DNA of 64,000 nt from Thysanoteuthis rhombus. Lineage: Eukaryota; Mollusca; Cephalopoda; Oegopsida; Thysanoteuthidae. Below, one piece after another: positions 12,569-21,629 of the stretch. The stretch lies in assembly GCA_963457665.1 (NCBI GenBank), contig OY735224.1:47683311-47747310 (forward strand), given 5' to 3'. The position numbers were made by a program, and so were the translations under genes. Under the pieces are notes generated by a model. It searched no databases. It had not been told where the DNA came from and saw only the letters and a program-made list of their open reading frames with translations. How positions within the stretch are numbered: the first letter of the stretch is position 1; the number at the start of each line of letters is the position of its first letter.

Positions 12569-12960
12569 ATATTTTCTCAAAAGTGGCCATTACCCCCTTC
12601 ATCATAGACGTGGGAACCATGCAACGTGCACATGTAAGAATAATGCTGGGCCTCACAAGGAGAGACCACAAAACAACACAGTACATCCGGGAAAAGACAA
12701 GACTTAGAGACATCATAGAATCTATGAAAAATCTCAAATGGTGGTGGGCTGGCCATCTTGCAACAATGGCAGACAATCAATGGACATCACGACTCACAAC
12801 ATGGATCCCCCAACACCACATGTGCAACTGAGGCCGGAAAAATGTTCGATGGAAAGACGCGCTAGACAAGTTCAGGAACTACTGGCTCCGTGACGCCCAT
12901 CATAGAGAAGTGTGGCAAATCCTGGGGAGGTCTATGTCAAACGACTGATGCTAAAAGACT
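12569..12960 (+). pseudogene. Unit 1 RTE-like RT tail, one nonsense codon
   Basis: The frame reads AITPFIIDVG, then TMQRAHVRIMLGL, LRDIIESMKNLKWWWAGHL, and on to a terminal QILGRSMSND before TGA. The Leu-Lys-Trp-x-Trp-Ala-Gly-His motif is the hallmark of the C-terminus of RTE-type endonuclease/RT proteins. A single CGA-to-TGA change interrupts it at 12829-12831; the frame is open again to the end. The catalytic RT and endonuclease domains are absent, so the fragment cannot be active. It lies in a different frame from the ORF just upstream. Confidence 0.8.
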
Positions 12961-12993
12961 GATGATAATGATGATGATCATCATCATCATCAT
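12961..12993. repeat. Unit 1/2 junction microsatellite, self-complementary
   Basis: gatgataatgatgatgatc continues into a cat run, immediately downstream of the RTE tail stop codon. The same arrangement recurs at each unit junction; only the unit 7/8 junction (20314-20332) has ATG triplets alone. Confidence 0.9.
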
Positions 12994-13275
12994 GACATAC
13001 CTTTGAAATTCAATCAATGAAAACGTTTCCAAATATGGTCAAGCTTATTTCCTTATGATCGGTAAACGTTCTCACCATGACAACGTAACGTCATCTTAAT
13101 GTTCTGCCGTATCGGAAGAACACTGTGCAAAATTCTTGTTTTATCGACAATATTATAGAGATTGCTTTCATTTACTGTTAAAATTGCATCGATCCCAGTT
13201 TTTCTCCTCTCAAAAACAATTCAATAGCTTAACAAAAATTAATCGTATATATCATATCAAGAAAAATAGTCCAAC

Positions 13276-13806
13276 ACGAGCAACAAAAGAAGTCAGCCAA
13301 CCGAACCATCTGCAGCATCAGAGACAATCGAAGTGGCCATTACCCCTTTCATCATAGAGGTGGGTGAGGACCCACCCATCGCTATGAGTCCTCCAATGTG
13401 CACGCTGGATATTGAGAGACCGTTGCCAGGCATAGAGGGAGCCTCAACATCCGTTGGTACTGTTCTACCGATGGTAGAGGCTCATACTTACCGGGTGAAC
13501 TTCGGTCAACTATCACCTAGGATTGAGGAAGGTTCAACACCTACCATAGCAACAGCTAATCAGGTTCATCTTCCTCGACCAATATTGCCTAGCAATACTT
13601 CTGCACTGAACCAGAGGATGAAGCTAAAGCATCGCCTTCTACTTATTGCCTTGGCATTTTTCATTGTCATTACATTGACATTAAGTATAGTTTTGGCCAT
13701 TGCAGCTACTATATATGTCGTGATTTCTGAAATTATATGTATGCTGGCTCTGTATTCTATATTGGTTTATCTTTGCCACCAAGATTTGAACATTGAGAGG
13801 CTTTGA
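13276..13806 (+). pseudogene. Unit 2 ORF, start codon lost
   Basis: The frame is open over all 176 codons with the same two-helix C-terminus, but the initiator is ACG instead of ATG (13276-13278). The next in-frame methionine falls at about codon 37, which would remove the first quarter of the polar domain yet keep both helices. A TAC-for-CCT type change (AHTYRVNF) separates units 2-5 from unit 1. It is most simply a pseudogene; translation from ACG or the internal ATG cannot be excluded. Confidence 0.6.
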
Positions 13807-14190
13807 ATATTTTCTGAAAAGTGGCCATTACCCCCTTCATCATAGACGTGGGAACCATGCAACGTGCACATGAAAGAATAATGCTGGGCCTCACATGGAG
13901 AGACAACAAAACAACACAGTACATCCGAGAAAAGACAAGACTTAGAGACATTATAGAATCTATGAAAAATCTCAAATGGTGGTGGGCTGGCCATCTTGCA
14001 ACAATGGAGACAATCGATGGAGATCAAGACTCACAACATGGATCCCCCGACACCACATGTGCAACCGAGGCCGGAAAAATGTTCGATGGAAAGACGCGCT
14101 AGACAAGTTCAGGAACTACTGGCTCTGTGACGCCCATCAGAGAGAAGTGTGGCAAATCCTGGGGAGGTCTATGTCAAACGACTGATGCTA
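13807..14190 (+). pseudogene. Unit 2 RTE-like RT tail, frameshifted
   Basis: Same tail as unit 1. One base is missing where other units read acaatggcagacaat (here acaatggagacaat, near 14005), so the frame switches. The downstream part (NRWRSRLTTWIPRHH to SMSND) is open in the shifted frame from about 13976 to 14185. Confidence 0.8.
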
Positions 14191-14509
14191 AAAGACTGAT
14201 GATAATGATGATGATCATCATCATCATGACATAGCTATGAAATTTAATCGATGAAAACGTTTCGAAATATGGTCAAGCTTATTTCCTTATGATCGGAAAA
14301 CGTTCTCACCATGACAACTTAACGTCATCTTAATGTTCTGCCGTATCGGAAGAACACTGTGCAAAATTCTTGTTTTATCGACAATATTATAGAGATTGCT
14401 TTCATTTACTGTTAAAATTGCATCGATCCCAGTTTTTCTCCTCTCAAAAAAAATTCAATAGCTTAACAAAAATTAATCGTATATATCATATCAAGAAAAA
14501 CAGTCCAAC

Positions 14510-15040
14510 ATGAGCAACAAAAGAAGCCAGCCAACCGAACCATCCGCAGCATCAGAGACAATCAAAGTGGCCATTACCCCCTTCATCATAGAGGTGGGTG
14601 AGGACCCACCCATCGCTATGAGTCCTCCAAAGTGCACGCTGGATATTGAGAGACCGTTGCCAGGCATAGAGGGAGCCTCAACATCCGTTGGTACTGCTCT
14701 ACCGATGGTAGAGGCTCATACTTACCGGGTGAACTTCGGTCAACTATCACCTAGGATTGAGGAAGCTTCAACACCTACCATAGCAACAGCTAATCTGGTT
14801 GATATTCCTCGACCAATATTGCCTAGCAATACTTCTGCAGTGAACCAGAAGATGAAGCTAAAGCATCGCCTTCTACTTATTGCCTCGGCATTTTTGATTG
14901 TCATTACATTGACATTAGGTATAGTTTTGGCCATTGCAGCTACTATATATGTCGTGATTTCTGAAATTATATGTATGCTGGCTATGTATTCTATATTGGT
15001 TTATCTTTGCAACCAAGATTTGAACATTGAGAGGCTTTGA
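14510..15040 (+). CDS. Unit 3 ORF: intact 176-aa two-helix protein
   Basis: Complete ATG-to-TGA frame. Architecture as in the unit 1 copy: Ser/Thr/Pro-rich residues 1-112, basic patch 114-120, hydrophobic helices at about 121-143 and 147-167, and a short charged end. Distinctive substitutions are K41 (PPKCTLD), Ser for Leu in the first helix (IASAFLIV) and CNQDLN for CHQDLN at the C-terminus. Unit 4 shares K41 and the CNQ ending, so these two are sister copies. Function is unknown, and the leader shows no clear promoter beyond a weak TATA-like stretch. Confidence 0.45.
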   Translation: MSNKRSQPTEPSAASETIKVAITPFIIEVGEDPPIAMSPPKCTLDIERPLPGIEGASTSVGTALPMVEAHTYRVNFGQLSPRIEEASTPTIATANLVDIPRPILPSNTSAVNQKMKLKHRLLLIASAFLIVITLTLGIVLAIAATIYVVISEIICMLAMYSILVYLCNQDLNIERL

Positions 15041-15432
15041 ATATTTTCTCAAAAGTGGCCATTACCCCTTTCATCATAGACGTGGGAACCATGCAACGTG
15101 CACATGAAAGAATAATACTGGGCTTCACGTGGAGAGACCACAAAACAACACAGTACATCCGGGAAAAGACAAGACTTAGAGACATCATAGAATCTATGAA
15201 AAATCTCAAATTGTGGTGGGCTGGCCACCTTGCAACAATGGCAGACAATTGATGGAGATCAAGACTCACAACATGGATCCTTCAAGACCACATGTGCAAC
15301 CGAGGCTGGAAAAATGTTCGATGGAAAGACGCGCTAGACAAGTTCAGGAACTACTGGCTCTGTGACGCCCATCAGAGAGAAGTGTGGCAAATCCTGGGGA
15401 AGGCCTATTTCAAATGACTGATACTGAAAGAC
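15041..15432 (+). pseudogene. Unit 3 RTE-like RT tail, nonsense codon
   Basis: The frame is open through LKLWWAGHLATMADN and then meets TGA (gacaattgatgg, near 15250). The rest, WRSRLTTWILQDHMCNRG onward, continues in the same frame. The end differs from units 1-2: ggaaggcctatttcaaatga replaces the SMSND ending, a change shared only with unit 4. Confidence 0.8.
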
Positions 15433-15745
15433 TGATGATAATGATGATGATGATCATCATCATGACATAGCTATGAAATTTAATCAATGAAAACGTTTCC
15501 AAATATGGTCAAGCTTATTTCCTTATGATCGGTAAACGTTCTCACCATGACAACTTAACGTCATCTTAATGTTCTGCCGTATCGGAAGAACACTGTGCAA
15601 AATTCTTGTTTTATCGACAATATTATAGAGATTGCTTTCATTTACTGTTAAAATTGCATCGATCCCAGTTTTTCTCCTCTCAAAAAAAATTCAATAGCTT
15701 AACAAAAATTAATCGTATATATCATATCAAGAAAAACAGTCCAAC

Positions 15746-16276
15746 ATGAGCAACAAAAGAAGCCAGCCAACCGAACCATCCGCAGCATCAGAGACAATCA
15801 AAATGGCCATTACCCCCTTCATCATAGAGGTGGGTGAGGACCCACCCATCGCTATGAGTCCTCCAAAGTGCACGCTGGATATTGAGAGACCGTTGCCAGG
15901 CATAGAGGGAGCCTCAACATCCGTTGGTACTGCTCTACCGATGGTAGAGGCTCATACTTACCGGGTGAACTTCGGTCAACTATCACCTAGGATTGAGGAA
16001 GGTTCAACACCTACCATAGCAACAGCTAATCTGGTTGATCTTCCTTGACCAATATTGCCTAGCAATACTTTTGCAGTGAACCAGAGGATGAAGCTAAAGC
16101 ATCGCCTTCTACTTATTGCCTTGGCATATTTGATTGTCATTACATTGACATTAGGTATAGTTTTGGCCATTGCAGCTACTATATATGTCGTGATTTCTGA
16201 AATTATATGTATGCTGGCTATGTATTCTATATTGGTTTATCTTTGCAACCAAGATTTGAACATTGAGAGGCTTTGA
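15746..16276 (+). pseudogene. Unit 4 ORF, premature stop
   Basis: The ATG is intact and codons 1-100 match unit 3, but CGA at codon 101 has become TGA (16046-16048), before both hydrophobic helices. The frame is open again to the normal TGA at 16274-16276. The truncated product would be soluble and lack the membrane hairpin. It is nearly identical to unit 3 otherwise, so the nonsense mutation arose after the most recent unit duplication. Confidence 0.85.
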
Positions 16277-16668
16277 ATATTTTCTCAAAAGTGGCCATTA
16301 CCCCCTTCATCATAGACGTGGGAACCATGCAACGTGCACATGAAAGAATAATACTGGGCTTCACGTGGAGAGACCACAAAACAACACAGTACATCCGGGA
16401 AAAGACAAGACTTAGAGACATCATAGAATCTATGAAAAATCTCAAATTGTGGTGGGCTGGCCACCTTGCAACAATGGCAGACAATTGATGGAGATCAAGA
16501 CTCACAACATGGATCCTTCAAGACCACATGTGCAACCGAGGCTGGAAAAATGTTCGATGGAAAGACGCGCTAGACAAGTTCAGGAACTACTGGCTCCGTG
16601 ACGCCCATCAGAGAGAAGTGTGGCAAATCCTGGGGAAGGCCTATTTCAAATGACTGATACTGAAAGAC
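16277..16668 (+). pseudogene. Unit 4 RTE-like RT tail, nonsense codon
   Basis: It matches the unit 3 tail almost base for base, including the TGA after MADN and the ggaaggcctatttcaaatga end. Confidence 0.8.
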
Positions 16669-16981
16669 TGATGATAATGATGATGATGATCATCATCATG
16701 ACATAGCTATGAAATTTAATCAATGAAAACGTTTCCAAATATGGTCAAGCTTATTTCCTTATGATCGGTAAACGTTCTCACCATGACAACTTAACGTCAT
16801 CTTAATGTTCTGCCGTATCGGAAGAACACTGTGCAAAATTCTTGTTTTATCGACAATATTATAGAGATTGCTTTCATTTACTGTTAAAATTGCATCGATC
16901 CCAGTTTTTCTCCTCTCAAAAACAATTCAATAGCTCAACAAAAATTAATCGTATATATCATATCAAGAAAAACAGTCCAAC

Positions 16982-17512
16982 ATGAGCAACAAAAGAAGCC
17001 AGCCAACCGAACCATCCGCAGCATCAGAGACAATCGAAGTGGCCATTACCCCCTTCATCATTGAGGTGGGTGAGGACCCACCCATCGCTATGAGTCCTCC
17101 AATGTGCACACTGGATATTGAGAGACCGTTGCCAGGCATAGAGGGAGCCTCAACATCCGTTGGTACTGCTCTACCGATGGTAGAGGCTCATACTTACCGG
17201 GTGAACTTCGGTCAACTATCACCTAGGATTGAGGAAGCTTCAACGCCTACCATAGCAACAGCTAATCTGGTTGATATTCCTCGACCAATATTGCCTAGCA
17301 ATACTTCTGCACTGAACCACAGGATGAAGCTAAAGCATCGCCTTCTACTTATTGCCTTGGCATTTTTCATTGTCATTACATTGACATTAAGTATAGTTTT
17401 GGCCATTGCAGCTACTATATATGTCGTGATTTCTGAAATTATATGTATGCTGGCTATGTATTCTATATTGGTTTATCTTTGCCACCAAGATTTGAACATT
17501 GAGAGGCTTTGA
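16982..17512 (+). CDS. Unit 5 ORF: intact 176-aa two-helix protein
   Basis: Third intact copy. Residues: polar domain 1-112 with AITPFIIEVGED at 21-32; an NTS sequon at 107-109; basic patch RMKLKHR 114-120; helix 1 about 121-143 (LLLIALAFFIVITL...); helix 2 about 147-167; tail CHQDLNIERL. It retains M41 and CHQ as in units 1, 2, 6 and 7, so it is close to the array consensus. In this unit the internal direct repeat is clear: the 35 bp at 17036-17070 inside the ORF recur at 17524-17558 just after it. No homologue is recognised; neither enzyme nor receptor motifs are visible. Confidence 0.45.
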   Translation: MSNKRSQPTEPSAASETIEVAITPFIIEVGEDPPIAMSPPMCTLDIERPLPGIEGASTSVGTALPMVEAHTYRVNFGQLSPRIEEASTPTIATANLVDIPRPILPSNTSALNHRMKLKHRLLLIALAFFIVITLTLSIVLAIAATIYVVISEIICMLAMYSILVYLCHQDLNIERL

Positions 17513-17903
17513 ATATTTTCTGAAAAGTGGCCATTACCCCCTTCATCATAGACGTGGGAACCATGCAACGTGCACATGAAAGAATAATGCTGGGCCTCAC
17601 ATGGAGAGACCACAAAACAACACAGTACATCCGGGAAAAGACAAGACTTAGAGACATCATAGAATCTATGAAAAATCTCAAATGGCGGTGGGCTGGCCAT
17701 CTTGCAAGAATGGCAGACAATTGATGGAGATCAAGACTCACAACGTGGATCCCACAAGACCACATGTGCAACTGAGGCCGGAAAAATGTTCAATGGAAAG
17801 ACGCGCTAGACAAGTTCAGGAACTACTGGCTCCGTGACGCCCATCATAGAGAAGTGTGGCAAATCCTGGGGGGGTCTATGTCACACGACTGATACTAAAA
17901 GAC
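17513..17903 (+). pseudogene. Unit 5 RTE-like RT tail, two nonsense codons
   Basis: The WRWAGHLARMADN block is well preserved, followed by TGA (gacaattgatgg) and a second TGA in gtgcaactgaggcc (near 17770), which is the same site as in unit 1. The end reads cacacgactgatactaaaag. Confidence 0.8.
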
Positions 17904-18217
17904 TGATGATAATGATGATGATCATCATCATCATGACATAGCTATGAAATTTAATCAATGAAAACGTTTCCAAATATGGTCAAGCTTATTTTCTTCATGA
18001 TCGGAAAACGTTCTCACCATGACAACTTAACGTCATCTTAATGTTCTGCCGTATCGGAAGAACACTGTGCAAAATTCTTGTTTTATTGACAACAGTATAA
18101 AGATTGCTTTTATTTACTGTTAAAATTGCATCGATCCCAGTTTTTCTCCTCTCAAAAACAATTCAATAGCTTAACAAAAATTAATCGTATATATCATATC
18201 AAGAAAAACAGTCCAAC

Positions 18218-18748
18218 ACGAGCAACAAAAGAAGCCAGCCAACCGAACCATCCGCAGCATCAGAGACAATCGAAGAGGCCATTACCCCCTTCATCATAGA
18301 AGTGGGTGAGGACCCACCCATCGCTATGAGTCCTCCAATGTGCACGCTGGATATTGAGAGACCGTTGCCAGGCTTAGAGGGAGCCTCAACATCCGTTGGT
18401 ACTGTTCTACCGATGGTAGAGGCTCCTACTTACCGGGTGAACTTCGGTCAACTATCACTTAAGATTGAGGAAGCTTAAACGCCCACCATAGCAACAGCTA
18501 ATCGGGTTCATCTCCATCGACCAATATTGCCTAGCAATACTTCTGCAGTGAATCAGAGGATGAAGCTAAAGCATCGCCTTCTACTTATTGCCTTGGCATT
18601 TTTGATTGTCATTACATTGATATTAGGTATAGTTTTGGCCATTGCAGCTACTATATATGTCGTGATTTCTGAAATTATATGTATGCTGGCTATGTATTCT
18701 ATATTGGTTTATCTTTGCCACCAAGATTTGAACATTGAGAGGCTTTGA
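18218..18748 (+). pseudogene. Unit 6 ORF, start lost and premature stop
   Basis: The initiator is ACG (18218-18220), as in unit 2, and GCTTAA creates an in-frame TAA at 18476-18478 (codon 87). The frame after the stop is open to 18748 and still encodes both hydrophobic helices. Units 2 and 6 share the ACG change, so it probably spread by exchange within the array rather than arising twice. Confidence 0.85.
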
Positions 18749-19140
18749 ATATTTTCTCAAAAGTGGCCATTACCCCCTTCATCATAGACGTGGGAACCAT
18801 GCAACGTGCACATGAAAGAATAATGCTGGGTCTCATATGGGGAGACCACAAAACATCACAGTACATCAGTGAACAGACAAGACTTAGAGACATCATAGAA
18901 TCTATGAAAAATCTCAAATGGCGGTGGGCTGGCCATCTTGCAAAATGGCAGACAATCAATGGACATCACAACTCACAACATGGATCCCCCAAGACCACAT
19001 GTGAAACCGAGGCTGGAAAAATGTTCAATCGAAAGACGCGCTAGACAAGTTCAGGAACTACAGGCTCTGTGACGCCCATCATAGAGAAGTGTGGCAAATC
19101 CTGGGGAAGGTCTATGTCAAACGACTGATGCTAAAAGACT
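18749..19140 (+). pseudogene. Unit 6 RTE-like RT tail, frameshifted
   Basis: A base lost in cttgcaaaatggcagac (near 18942) shifts the frame after RWAGHLAKW. The sequence is otherwise collinear with the other tails up to tgtcaaacgactgatgctaa. Confidence 0.8.
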
Positions 19141-19453
19141 GATGATAATGATGATGATCATCATCATCATGACATAGCTATGAAATTTAATCAATGAAAA
19201 CGTTTCCAAATATGGTCAAGCTTATTTCCTTATGATCGGTAAACGTTCTAACCATGACAACTTAATGTCATCTTAATGTTTTGCCGTATCAGAAAAAAAC
19301 TGTGCAAAATTCTTGTTTTATCGACAATAGTAGAAAGATTGCTTTCATTTACTATTAAAATTGCATGGATCCCAGTTTTTCTCCTCTCAAAAACAATTCA
19401 ATAGCAGTTAACAAAATCGACTGAATATATCATATCAAGAAAAACGGTCCAAC

Positions 19454-19984
19454 ATTGGCAACAAAACAAGCCAGCCAACCAAACCACCTGCAGCATCAGA
19501 GACCGTCGAAGTGACCATTATCCCCTTCATCATAGAAGTGGGTGAGGACCAACCCATCGCTATGAGTCCTTCAATGTGCACGCTGGATATTGAGAGAACG
19601 TTGCAAGGCGTAGAGGGAGCCTCAACATCCGTTGGTACTGTTCTACCGATGGTAGAGGCTCCGTCTCACCGGTTGAACTTCGGTCAACTATCACCCAGGA
19701 TTGAGGGAGTTTCAACACCTACCATAGCGGCAGCTAATTGGGTTCATCTTCCTCGACCAATGTGACCTGGCAATGCTTCTGCAGTGAAACAGAGGATGAA
19801 GCTAAAGCATCGCCTTCCACTTATTGCCTTGGCATTTTTCATTGTCATTACATTGACATTAGGTATAGTTTTGGCCATTGCAGCTACTATATATGTCGTG
19901 ATTTCTGAAATTATATGTATGCTGGCTATGTATTCTATATTGGTTTATCTTTGCCACCAAGATTTGAACATTGAGAGGCTTTGA
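19454..19984 (+). pseudogene. Unit 7 ORF, start lost and premature stop
   Basis: ATG has become ATT (19454-19456) and TGA lies at 19763-19765 (codon 104, where Ile-Leu-Pro is expected). The helices are still encoded downstream. It shares the acaaaacaagccagcc variant at its 5' end with units 8 and 9, placing it on the older right-hand branch of the array. Confidence 0.85.
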
Positions 19985-20313
19985 ATATTTTCTGAAAAGT
20001 GGCCATTACCCCCTTCATCATAGACGTGGGAACCATGCAACGTGCACATGAAAGAATAATGCTGGGCCTCACATGGAGAGACTACAAAACAACACAGTAC
20101 ATCCGGGAAAAGACAAGACTTTGAGAAATCATAGAATCCACAAAAAATCTCAAATGGCAGTGGGCTGGCCATTTTGCAAGAATGGCAGACAATCGATTGA
20201 CATCACAACTCACAACATGGATCCACCGAGACCACACGTGCAACCGAGGCCAGCAAAATGTTCGATGGAAAGACGCGCTAGACAAGTTCAGGAACTACTG
20301 GCTCCGTGACGCC
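19985..20313 (+). pseudogene. Unit 7 RTE-like RT tail, shortened
   Basis: A TGA follows TRL (gactttgagaaatc). The tail then stays collinear to YWLRDAH, where it runs straight into ATG triplets (20314-20332), about 45 bp earlier than in other units. The cat half of the microsatellite is missing, so this junction is not self-complementary. Confidence 0.8.
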
Positions 20314-20332
20314 CATGATGATGATGATGATG

Positions 20333-20948
20333 ACATAGCTATGAAATATAATCTATGAAAACGTTTCCAAATATGGTCAAGCGTATTTCCATATGATCAG
20401 TAAATGTTCTCACCATGACAACTTGACGTCATATTAATGTTCTGCCGTATCCGAAGAAAACTGTGCAAAATTCTTGTATTATCAACAATACTATAAAGAT
20501 TGCTTTCATTTACTGTTAAAATTGCATTGAAGCCAGTTTTTGTCTTTTCAAAACAAATTCAATAGCAGTTAACAAAAATCAATTAAACATATCATATCAA
20601 GAATAACGGTCCAACATTGGCAACAAAACAAGCCAGCCAACTGAACCATCTTCAGCATCAGAAACCGTCGGATGGCCATTACATCCTTCATCATAGACGT
20701 GGGAACCATGCTATGTGCCCATGAAAAAATAATACTGGGCCTCACATGAAGAGACCATAAAACAGCACAGTACATCCGGGAACAGACAAGAGTTAGAGAC
20801 ATCATAGAATCCATTAAAAATCTAAAATGGCGGTTGGCTGGCCATCTTGCAAGAATGGCAGACAATTGATGGACATCACGAATCACAACATGGATCCCCC
20901 GAGACCACAAGTGCAACCGAGGTCGGCAAAATGTTAGATGGAAAGACC
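20333..20948 (+). pseudogene. Unit 8: leader joined to RTE tail, ORF internally deleted
   Basis: The leader and the first ~19 codons (start ATT at 20616) are present. The sequence then passes at 20672-20700 directly from the first copy of the internal direct repeat (ggccattac...) into the gacgtgggaaccatg of the second. This removes the ~488 bp that normally separate the two. The RTE tail (LKWRLAGHLARMADN) then stops within ggaaagac, where leader-like sequence of unit 9 begins. Confidence 0.85.
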
Positions 20949-21560
20949 ACAAATTCAATAGCAGTTAACAAAAACCAATTGAATATATCATATCAAGAAA
21001 AACGGTCCAACATGGGCAACAAAACAAGCCAGCCACCTGAACCATATGCAGCATTAGAAACATTCAAAGTCGCCATTACCCCCTTCATCCTAGAGGTAGG
21101 TGAGGACCCACCAATTGCTATGAGTCCTCCAACGTGTACACTGGATATTGAGAGACCGTTGCCAGGCGTAGAGGGAGCCTCAACATCCCTTGGTACTGTC
21201 CTACCGATGATAGAGGCTCCTTCTCCCTGGGTGAACTTCGGTCAACTATCACCCAGGATTGAGGAAGCTTCAACACCTACCATAGCGGCAGCTAATCAGG
21301 TTCATCTTCTTGGACCAAGATTGCCTGGCAATGCTTCTGCAGTGAACCAGAGGATGAAGCTAAAGATGCGCCTTTTTACTTATTCTCTAGACATTGTTGG
21401 TTGCCATTACATTGACATTAACAATATATTTGGCCATTGTAGCTACTCCATATGCCCTGATTTTTGATATTATAAGTATGATGGCATTGTATGGTGTATT
21501 TGCATTTTACACCAATATTGAACCATGGGCGTGCTTGAGTTTTTTTCCTGAAAATTGTGA
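20949..21560 (+). pseudogene. Unit 9: partial leader and frameshifted ORF
   Basis: It starts within the leader (acaaattcaatagcag) and has an ATG at 21012. The first ~118 codons match the family (MGNKTSQPPEP..., AITPFILEVGED). A +1 change near 21380 shifts the frame, so the hydrophobic helices are lost and the frame ends at 21467. The DNA remains alignable, with many substitutions, to about the normal stop and a little beyond (gtgcttgagtttttttcctg). This is the most diverged unit and forms the right edge of the array. Confidence 0.8.
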
Positions 21561-21629
21561 ATCTTGACTTGGAAATACGTTTTCGAGTAGCCTGCTGTAT
21601 TGAGCCTGGCAATATTCTATGGGAGTTTA
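21561..21629. other. Transition between 1236-bp array and satellite B
   Basis: A short AT-rich stretch matching neither neighbour clearly; nothing recognised. Confidence 0.6.

Larger units (their letters stand above)
11724..21560 (+). repeat. Tandem array of ~1236-bp composite units
   Basis: About eight and a half direct repeats. ORF starts, or their mutated equivalents, lie at 12038, 13276, 14510, 15746, 16982, 18218, 19454, 20616 and 21012. Spacing is 1234-1238 for the first seven, then 1162 and 396 because of deletions. Each full unit contains a ~285-bp AT-rich leader (from catgacatagctatgaa to the start codon, with a tatatatcatatc stretch some 30 bp before it), the 176-codon ORF, ~380 bp of RTE-like RT tail and an ATG/CAT microsatellite. 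Junction microsatellites are at 11724-11753, 12961-12993, 14197-14227, 15433-15462, 16669-16699, 17904-17935, 19141-19170 and 20314-20332. Units 3 and 4 are the closest pair (shared ggaaggcctatttcaaatg and PPKCT codons); outer units are the most diverged, as expected of an array homogenised by unequal exchange. Confidence 0.95.

Noticed and set aside
12540..12600. Programmed frameshift joining the 176-codon ORF to the RTE tail frame
   Set aside because: The frames overlap by only 4 bp and no slippery heptamer or evident downstream structure is present; the tails carry stops in almost all units.
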